Shown here: piece after piece, positions 57,559 to 64,000 of the stretch
Layout of the letters: every line of letters begins with the position of its first letter
Position numbering within the stretch: the first letter of the stretch is position 1
DNA from: Micromonospora solifontis
GTDB lineage: Bacteria; Actinomycetota; Actinomycetes; Mycobacteriales; Micromonosporaceae
DNA: 64,000 nucleotides
Assembly (NCBI RefSeq): GCF_003725545.1
Contig: NZ_RJLN01000013.1
Coordinates: 1 to 64,000, forward strand
Direction of reading: 5' to 3'
Notes under the pieces: generated by a model
Databases searched by the model: none
The model's input: the letters and a program-made list of their open reading frames with translations, nothing else
Told to the model about the DNA's origin: nothing
Position numbers and translations under genes: made by a program

Positions 57559-59520
57559 TCAGCGGAGGGCGTGGAGGAAGCGCTCGGCGATCGGGACCGC
57601 GCTGGACGTGCTGGAGCCGCCCTGTTCGACGAAGACGGCGAAGGCGATATCGCCCTGCCAGCCGACGAACCAGGCGTGGGTGTGCGCCGGGTTGTTGTCG
57701 TACTCGGCGGTGCCGGTCTTGCCGTACACCGGCTCGCCGGGGACGTCCTTCAGGGCGCTGCCGGTGCCGCTGGTGACCACCGCGCGCATCATCGTCTTCA
57801 ACGCCGCCACGGACTCGGCCTTCAACGCCGGGCCGGCCGGGGCGGGCTTCGCGGGCGCGGGGTCGAGCAGCAGCTTCGGCTGCTCCCAGTGGCCCCGGGC
57901 CACGCCGGCGGTGGCGCCGGCCATGGCGAGCGGACTCACCACGGTGGTGCCCTGGCCGATCGCGGCGGCGGCCTGCTCGGTGGCCGAACCGTTGGCGGAG
58001 ACCTTGCCGGTGAAGAGGTCCGCCCCGAGGTCCCACTGGCCCTCCAGGCCGAGGGTGCGGCCGGCCACGGCCAGCCCGTCCGGCCCCAACTTCGGCGCCA
58101 GCGAGACGAAGGCGGTGTTGCAGGACTTCGCGAAGTCGGTGGTGAACGGGACCGACCCCAGCTCGAAGTTGTCCGAGTTCTTGAACGAGCGGCCGTCCAC
58201 CACCGTGGTCTTCGGGCAGTCGACAGTCGTCGTCGGCGTCACCGCGCCCTTGTCGAGCAGGGCGAGCGCGCTGACCATCTTGAAGGTCGAGCCGGGCGGC
58301 ACCTGGGCGGTGAAGGCGAGGTTCTCGCCGGCCGGGCCGGGACCGTTCGCGGCGGCCAGCACCGCGCCGTCGCCGATCCGTAGGGCCACCAGGGCCGAGC
58401 GCCGGGACTCGCCGCGCAGCGCCGCATCGGCGGCGTTCTGGGTGGCCACGTCGAGGGTGGTCTTCAGCGGTTGGCCGGGCTTCGGTTCGGCGCGGAAGAC
58501 CTCCACCCCCGTGGGGCCGGTGCTGCCGTCGGGCGCGGAGCGTTCGGTGACCACGGTCAGCCCCGGGGTGCCGCGCAGCCGGTCGTCGTACCGGCCCTGG
58601 AGACCGCCGTGGCCGACCAGGTCGCCGCGGACGTACTTGTCCGGGTGGGCCTGGAGGTCGTCGGCCTGGGCCGGGTCGACGGAGCCCAGCAGGGCCCGCG
58701 CGAACTCGCGGGTCGGGGCCAGGTCGAGCTTGTCGGCCTGGAACTTCGTGCCGGGCAGGTCGTAGATCCGTGGCTTGATCTGCCGGTACGCCTCGTCGCG
58801 CAGCGTCACCACCTCGACGAACGCGCCCGGTTCCGCGTCGGCGATGCGCTTGGGCAGGTCGGCCAGGTCGACCGGCGGGGTGAGCGCGGGCCGGATCGCC
58901 TTGAACGCGGCGTCGAGCTGCCGGACCAGGGCCTTCACGTCGGTGACCTCGCCGGGCTGCACGCCCACCCGGACCACCGCGCGAGGCGCGACGATCGGGG
59001 CGCCGGCGCCGTCGAGGATGCCGGCCCGGGGCGCCGGGTCGCGGCGCAGCGCCAGCCGGTCGCCCTGCTCCAGCTTCTCCTGGACGACGGCCGGCTCCCA
59101 GATCACCTGCCACTTGTCGTCGCCGCCGCGCTTGAGGCGTACCGGGCTCTCGTAGGCCCAGCGGGTGTCGCCCGGCAGCGTCCAGGTGACCTGGACCCGC
59201 GCGGTGGCCGTGTTTGCGGTGATCTTCGCGTCGCCGGCCCGCCTCAGCTCCGGTGGGCGGTCGGCCAGCTCGCCGGAGAGCGACCTGATCTCCTTCGTCA
59301 CCTCGGCGGCCGGGATCTTGGCACCGGTCGCGTCGACGAAGCCGACCGCCTGAAGGTTGCCCGAGCGCCAGCCCTTCAGGAAGGCGTCGACACTCGCCTC
59401 CGGCCCGTCCTCGCCCGAGCAGCCGACCAGTCCGCCGGCCGCGAGCGCGGCGGCGGCCAGCGCCGCCAGGACCGGCCGGCGGGGGGAGAGGCGGCGGTGG
59501 ACGGGGTACGACACGGGCAT
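57559..59520 (-). CDS. Class B penicillin-binding lipoprotein with MecA-N domain
   Basis: The 653-residue transpeptidase has a lipoprotein signal (LAAGGLVGC) and an NTF2-like MecA_N domain (about 37-150). A dimerisation region and the catalytic domain follow, with STFK at 411-414, SCN from 466 and KTGTAEYDNN from 601. It cross-links peptidoglycan. Longer in-frame starts are unconserved; the ATG at 59520 begins the signal sequence. It is divergent from the NAD-GDH gene. Confidence 0.9.
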   Translation of the reverse strand: MPVSYPVHRRLSPRRPVLAALAAAALAAGGLVGCSGEDGPEASVDAFLKGWRSGNLQAVGFVDATGAKIPAAEVTKEIRSLSGELADRPPELRRAGDAKITANTATARVQVTWTLPGDTRWAYESPVRLKRGGDDKWQVIWEPAVVQEKLEQGDRLALRRDPAPRAGILDGAGAPIVAPRAVVRVGVQPGEVTDVKALVRQLDAAFKAIRPALTPPVDLADLPKRIADAEPGAFVEVVTLRDEAYRQIKPRIYDLPGTKFQADKLDLAPTREFARALLGSVDPAQADDLQAHPDKYVRGDLVGHGGLQGRYDDRLRGTPGLTVVTERSAPDGSTGPTGVEVFRAEPKPGQPLKTTLDVATQNAADAALRGESRRSALVALRIGDGAVLAAANGPGPAGENLAFTAQVPPGSTFKMVSALALLDKGAVTPTTTVDCPKTTVVDGRSFKNSDNFELGSVPFTTDFAKSCNTAFVSLAPKLGPDGLAVAGRTLGLEGQWDLGADLFTGKVSANGSATEQAAAAIGQGTTVVSPLAMAGATAGVARGHWEQPKLLLDPAPAKPAPAGPALKAESVAALKTMMRAVVTSGTGSALKDVPGEPVYGKTGTAEYDNNPAHTHAWFVGWQGDIAFAVFVEQGGSSTSSAVPIAERFLHALR

Positions 59521-59754
59521 GAAGCTTTCCCTCCGGTTGGAAACTGCCCTGCACGCTAGTACGGCCGACCGCTCCCCACCGCCCCGCCAACGCCCGGAAC
59601 CGGGCAAAGACCGGCACGTGGCAGTGTGATGAACATCCCCAGTCCGGGTACTCCGCGACCGGCCGACCACGTACCCGCAACGGGTGAAAGGACAGAGTCC
59701 CGATCCGGACGTCCGGCCAGTGGTCCGCCGACGAACGGACAGAGCGGCAGGGCC

Positions 59755-59792
59755 TAGGCTGGGCGGCAGAGTGACCCACAACGCGGTGGGTC
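59755..59792 (+). promoter_or_regulatory. Promoter -10 and leader hairpin of NAD-GDH gene
   Basis: TAGGCT (59755-59760) is a likely -10 box. A leader hairpin pairs GACCCAC (59773-59779) with GTGGGTC (59786-59792), just before the GAGGGGAG ribosome binding site. Confidence 0.4.
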
Positions 59793-59808
59793 GAGGGGAG
59801 TGGCACCG

Positions 59809-62800
59809 ATGGACCGGCGTCCGGCGATCAAACCGGGACCCGACCTCCGGCAGGCTGACACCAGCCGGGACGATGACAGCTTCGATTCGGCGACCGACGG
59901 GGACGGTTTCAGCCGTCTCGACACAGGCACAACCGGGATGACCGGTTCCAGCATCGACACCCTCTACGACCTGGGCCTGCCGACGCAGGCGCTGGGCGAG
60001 GACACGGAGGACGCCGAGCTGGACGAGCCGGTGCCCAACGCGGAGCGCCTGGTCGCCCAGGCGGTCGCGCTGGCCGGTGAGGACCAGGACGCGGCGACCC
60101 TGGTCGGCCGCTTCTGGCGGTTCGCGCCCGACGAGGAGCTGATCGGCTTCACCGCCGAGGAGATGATCGAGGCGGCCCGGGCCCACCGGGACCTGGCCCA
60201 GCAGCGCGTACCGGGCGAGCTGAAGCTGCGCATCCACGAGCCGGACGCCGACCAGCACCACACGGTGATCGAGATCGTCACCGACGACATGCCGTTCCTG
60301 GTCGACTCGGTGACCGCGTTGCTCAACTCGCACCACCTCGACGTGCACCTGCTGGTCCACCCGCTGGTGGTGGTCCGCCGGGAGCCGCTGGGCCGGCTCA
60401 CCGAGGTCTCCGCCGACGTGGAGCCGGACGACGCGATCGCCGGCGACCTGGTCGAGAGCTGGATGCGGATCGAGATCGACCCGGTCCGCGACCCGGCCGA
60501 GCGGGAGAAGCTGCGCCGGGAGCTGCAGCGGGTGCTCACCGACGTCCGGGAGGCGGTGGAGGACTGGCCCAAGATGCGGCAGCGGGCCCTCGCGCTCGCC
60601 GACGAGCTGGCCTCCGCGCGTACCTCGGACAACCGGCCGCCGGTGCCGGAGAAGGACATCACCGACTCGGTGGAGCTGCTGCGCTGGCTCGCGCACGACC
60701 ACTTCACCTTCCTCGGCTACCGGGAGTACCGGCTGATCGACACCGACGGCGCGGACGGCGGCCAGGCCCTCGAGGCCGTCCTCGGCACCGGCCTGGGCAT
60801 CCTCCGCTCCGACTCGCCGGAGGCTCGGGCGCTCTCGTCGATGACGCCGGAGGCGCACGAGAAGGTGCTGGAGAAGCGCCTCCTGATCATCACGAAGGCC
60901 AACTCGCGGGCCACCGTGCACCGCTCGGCCTACCTCGACTACATCGGCTTCAAGATCTTCAACGACGCCGGGGACGTGGTCGGGGAGCGGCGGTTCCTGG
61001 GCCTGTTCTCCACCGCGGCGTACCGGACCAGCGTGCAGGAGCTGCCGGTGGTCCGCCGCAAGGTCGCCGAGGTGCTGGACCGCTCGGGGCTGAGCCTGCG
61101 CAGCCACTCCGGCAAGGACCTGCTGCAGATCCTGGAGACCTACCCGCGCGACGAGCTGTTCCAGATCAAGACCGACGACCTCTACCACGCGGTGATCGGC
61201 GTGCTGCGCATGGCCGGCCGCCGCCAGTTGCGGGTCTTCCTGCGCCGGGACGGCTACGGGCGGTTCATCTCCTGCCTGATCTACCTGCCCCGGGACCGGT
61301 TCACCACCCAGAACCGGCTACGCATGCAGGACATCCTGTTGCGCGAGCTGAACGGCGTCGGAGTCGACTACACCACCCGGGTCACCGAGTCGATGCTCGC
61401 CCGGGTGCACTTCATCGTCCGGACCGACCCGGCCAACCCGCCCGGGGAGATCGACGCCGACCTGCTCGCCGAGGAGCTGGCCGACGCCACCCGGCTGTGG
61501 GACGACGACTACCGGCTGGTGCTGGAGCGCAAGCTCGGTGACGAGCAGGCCAAACACCTGTTCAGCCGGTACGCCGACGCGTTCCCGGAGGGCTACAAGG
61601 ACGGGCACACGCCGTACGAGGCGATGAAGGACCTGGCCAAGCTGGAGCTGCTGGAGGAGCCCGGCCAGCTCGAGATGCACCTGTTCCGCAAGCAGCTCAC
61701 GCCGCGCACCAACGGCGTCGGCCGCCCGGTCGAGACCGACGAGACGATGGACGTCCGGTTCAAGGTCTACCGGTACGGCGAGCCGATGATGCTCTCCGCC
61801 GTGCTGCCGGTGCTGCACTCGCTCGGCGTGCGGGTGGTCGACGAGCACCCGTACGAGGTGGAGCGGGTCGACGGCCGGATCTGGCTGTACGACTTCGGGC
61901 TGCAACTGCCCGAGGCGCACCAGGAGCTGGCCGAGGTCCGGCCGCACGTGGAGAACGCCTTCGCCGCCGCATGGCGGGGCGAGGCCGAGGTGGACGGCTT
62001 CAACGAGCTGGTGCTCCGGGCCGGGCTCACCTGGCGGCAGGTCGTGGTGCTCCGGGCCTACGCGAAGTACCTGCGCCAGGCGGGCACCGTCTTCTCCCAG
62101 GAGTACATGGAGCAGACCTTCATCGCGTACCCGAACATCGCCTCGCTGCTGGTGGAGCTCTTCGAGACCCGGTTCGCCCCGGGCGCGACCACGCTGGACG
62201 AGCGGCGGCAGCGCAGCGGCGAGCTGGTCAACGCCATCGGCGAGGCGCTGGACGAGGTGGCCAGCCTCGACCAGGACCGGATCCTCCGGTCGTACCTGAC
62301 GTTGATCCAGGCCACCCTGCGGACCAGCTTCTACCAGAAGCCGGTCGGTGGGCGGCCCAAGTCGTACGTGGCGTTCAAGCTGGACCCGCAGGCCATCCCG
62401 GACCTGCCCGCGCCGCGACCCAAGTTCGAGATCTTCGTCTACTCGCCCCGGTTCGAGGGCGTGCACCTGCGGTTCGGGCCGGTGGCCCGGGGCGGCCTGC
62501 GCTGGTCCGACCGGCGGGAGGACTTCCGCACCGAGGTGCTCGGCCTGGTCAAGGCGCAGATGGTGAAGAACGCTGTGATCGTGCCGGTGGGCGCCAAGGG
62601 CGGCTTCGTGCTCAAGCAGAAGCCGGGCGACCGGGACGAGGCGGTGGCCTGCTACAAGGAGTTCGTCGGCGCGCTGCTCGACGTCACCGACAACATCGTC
62701 AGCGGGGAGATCGTGCCGCCCGACGACGTGGTCCGGCACGACGCCGACGACCCGTACCTGGTGGTGGCGGCGGACAAGGGCACGGCGACGTTCTCCGACA

Positions 62801-64000
62801 TCGCCAACGAGATCTCCGCCGCGCACCACTTCTGGCTGGGCGACGCGTTCGCCTCCGGCGGTTCCGCCGGCTATGACCACAAGAAGATGGGCATCACCGC
62901 CCGGGGCGCCTGGGAGTCGGTGAAGCGGCACTTCCGGGAGCTGGGGCACGACACCCAGACCCAGGACTTCACCGTGGTCGGCGTCGGCGACATGTCCGGC
63001 GACGTGTTCGGCAACGGGATGCTGCTGTCGAAGCACATCCGGCTGGTGGCCGCCTTCGACCACCGGCACATCTTCCTCGACCCGGATCCCGACGCGGCCA
63101 CCTCCTGGGACGAGCGGAAGCGGCTGTTCGACCTGCCCCGGTCGTCCTGGGAGGACTACAACCCGGAGCTGATCTCCGAAGGCGGCGGGGTGTACCCGCG
63201 TACCGCCAAGTCGGTGCCGGTCTCGCCGCAGGTGCGCGCGGTGCTCGGCCTGGACGACGACGTCACCCAGCTCAGCCCGCAGGAGCTGATGAAGGCCATC
63301 CTGACCGCACCGGTGGACCTGTTCTGGAACGGCGGCATCGGCACCTACGTGAAGGCGTCGACGCAGACCAACGCCGAGGTCGGGGACAAGTCCAACGACG
63401 CCATCCGGGTGGACGGCAAGGGCCTGCGCTGCCGGGTCGTCGGTGAGGGCGGCAACCTGGGCTTCACCCAGCACGGCCGGATCGAGTACGCCGCGGCCGG
63501 CGGCCGGATCTACACCGACTTCATCGACAACGCGGCCGGGGTGGACTGCTCCGACCACGAGGTGAACATCAAGATCCTGCTCAACACGGCGGTCGCCGAC
63601 GGCGAGCTGGACCGGCCGGAGCGGGACGAACTGCTCGCCCAGATGACCGACGAGGTCGCCGAGCTGGTGCTGCGGGACAACTACGACCAGGCCCGGGCGC
63701 TCAACAACGCCCAGGCCCAGGCCGCCTCGCTGCTCCCGGTGCACCGCCGGATGATCACCGAGCTGGAACGGTCCGGCCAGCTCGACCGGGCGCTGGAGGC
63801 GCTCCCGCCGGACGAGGAGATGGCGGTCCGGACCGAGACGGGGCTGACCGCGCCGGAGTTCGCGGTGCTGCTCGCGTACGTGAAGATCGTGCTGGAGCGG
63901 GAGATCGTCGGCGAGGGCCTGGCGGACGAGGAGTGGACGACCGACATCCTGGTCAACTACTTCCCGACGCCGCTGCGCGAGCGGTTCGCCGGCCGGATGG
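59809..64000 (+). CDS. Large NAD-specific glutamate dehydrogenase (partial at right edge)
   Basis: At least 1397 residues are visible of a family whose members reach about 1600-1650. After a 45-residue disordered start come ACT-like regulatory regions (VIEIVTDDMPFLVDSVTALLNSHHLDVHLLVHP). The catalytic dehydrogenase begins near 850: GGLRWSDRREDFRTEVLGLVKAQMVKNAVIVPVGAKGGFVLKQK holds the catalytic K930, followed by GDMSGDVFGNGML. It converts glutamate to 2-oxoglutarate and ammonia. An ATG at 59938 is an alternative start. Confidence 0.93.
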   Translation, partial: MDRRPAIKPGPDLRQADTSRDDDSFDSATDGDGFSRLDTGTTGMTGSSIDTLYDLGLPTQALGEDTEDAELDEPVPNAERLVAQAVALAGEDQDAATLVGRFWRFAPDEELIGFTAEEMIEAARAHRDLAQQRVPGELKLRIHEPDADQHHTVIEIVTDDMPFLVDSVTALLNSHHLDVHLLVHPLVVVRREPLGRLTEVSADVEPDDAIAGDLVESWMRIEIDPVRDPAEREKLRRELQRVLTDVREAVEDWPKMRQRALALADELASARTSDNRPPVPEKDITDSVELLRWLAHDHFTFLGYREYRLIDTDGADGGQALEAVLGTGLGILRSDSPEARALSSMTPEAHEKVLEKRLLIITKANSRATVHRSAYLDYIGFKIFNDAGDVVGERRFLGLFSTAAYRTSVQELPVVRRKVAEVLDRSGLSLRSHSGKDLLQILETYPRDELFQIKTDDLYHAVIGVLRMAGRRQLRVFLRRDGYGRFISCLIYLPRDRFTTQNRLRMQDILLRELNGVGVDYTTRVTESMLARVHFIVRTDPANPPGEIDADLLAEELADATRLWDDDYRLVLERKLGDEQAKHLFSRYADAFPEGYKDGHTPYEAMKDLAKLELLEEPGQLEMHLFRKQLTPRTNGVGRPVETDETMDVRFKVYRYGEPMMLSAVLPVLHSLGVRVVDEHPYEVERVDGRIWLYDFGLQLPEAHQELAEVRPHVENAFAAAWRGEAEVDGFNELVLRAGLTWRQVVVLRAYAKYLRQAGTVFSQEYMEQTFIAYPNIASLLVELFETRFAPGATTLDERRQRSGELVNAIGEALDEVASLDQDRILRSYLTLIQATLRTSFYQKPVGGRPKSYVAFKLDPQAIPDLPAPRPKFEIFVYSPRFEGVHLRFGPVARGGLRWSDRREDFRTEVLGLVKAQMVKNAVIVPVGAKGGFVLKQKPGDRDEAVACYKEFVGALLDVTDNIVSGEIVPPDDVVRHDADDPYLVVAADKGTATFSDIANEISAAHHFWLGDAFASGGSAGYDHKKMGITARGAWESVKRHFRELGHDTQTQDFTVVGVGDMSGDVFGNGMLLSKHIRLVAAFDHRHIFLDPDPDAATSWDERKRLFDLPRSSWEDYNPELISEGGGVYPRTAKSVPVSPQVRAVLGLDDDVTQLSPQELMKAILTAPVDLFWNGGIGTYVKASTQTNAEVGDKSNDAIRVDGKGLRCRVVGEGGNLGFTQHGRIEYAAAGGRIYTDFIDNAAGVDCSDHEVNIKILLNTAVADGELDRPERDELLAQMTDEVAELVLRDNYDQARALNNAQAQAASLLPVHRRMITELERSGQLDRALEALPPDEEMAVRTETGLTAPEFAVLLAYVKIVLEREIVGEGLADEEWTTDILVNYFPTPLRERFAGRM

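Noticed and set aside
61318..63744. An 808-codon minus-strand open frame
   Set aside because: It is antisense to the NAD-glutamate dehydrogenase, whose motifs continue in one frame to the window edge.

Overview
The window is high-GC actinobacterial DNA. Gene order and protein content fit a filamentous actinomycete, and I infer a Micromonospora-like member of the Micromonosporaceae. Support comes from the rpmE-prfA-prmC-tsaC-glyA-atp order, NucS, Asp-type MurA, Scy/FilP-like coiled-coil proteins next to acyl-CoA genes, frequent GTG and leaderless starts, and hairpin-rich intergenic repeats. About 50 protein genes are supported, two of them broken. I see no rRNA, intact tRNA, insertion sequence or CRISPR array.

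Layout. 1-12.1 kb: a polynucleotide kinase/phosphatase-like gene (cut by the left edge), rpmE, prfA, a GGDEF protein on the other strand, then prmC-tsaC-protein tyrosine phosphatase, a class A PBP, an SDR/DUF2867 protein, glyA and a subunit-I-like membrane protein. 12.2-20.9 kb: ATP synthase genes atpZ-like, B, E, F, H, A, G, D. A terminator and an LCP-family gene follow, and only then atpC with its own promoter. 20.9-32.3 kb: a DUF2550 gene, and two almost identical secreted transglycosylase-like genes, each with a long conserved leader. Between those two lie a VOC protein, cobalamin adenosyltransferase, murA, 3-hydroxybutyryl-CoA dehydrogenase, an ABC-2 exporter, ethylmalonyl-CoA mutase and a DUF1540 protein. 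32.3-43.0 kb: DUF4126 protein, nucS, aldehyde dehydrogenase, FHA protein, hydrolases, a double-length 3-hydroxyacyl-CoA dehydrogenase, a frameshifted sigma factor with a membrane partner, and an AI-2E-type permease. 43.3-46.8 kb: Scy-like and FilP-like coiled-coil genes. 47.0-54.8 kb: ccr, methylmalonyl-CoA epimerase, a phage-like remnant, thiolase-meaB, an Asp23-like gene and icmA. 55.0-64.0 kb: a YbbN-type thioredoxin, a ureohydrolase with an odd C-terminal tail, a class B PBP, and a large NAD-glutamate dehydrogenase cut by the right edge.

How the genes work together. Thiolase, 3-hydroxybutyryl-CoA dehydrogenase, crotonyl-CoA carboxylase/reductase, epimerase and ethylmalonyl-CoA mutase form much of the ethylmalonyl-CoA pathway. 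Isobutyryl-CoA mutase links it to branched and straight C4 acyl-CoA. Cobalamin adenosyltransferase and MeaB would supply and protect the B12 cofactor of both mutases.

The most interesting observation is a shared palindrome-like site, typified by CCTTAGCGATCGTTCAGG. It lies at the promoter of seven, perhaps eight, of these scattered acyl-CoA transcription units, usually touching the -35 to start region. This suggests one unlinked repressor governs them all; no candidate regulator gene is in the window. Other points: the split atp operon, the near-identical transglycosylase copies in direct repeat around an essential gene, the Cys-to-Asp MurA, and two genes broken by single-base shifts.
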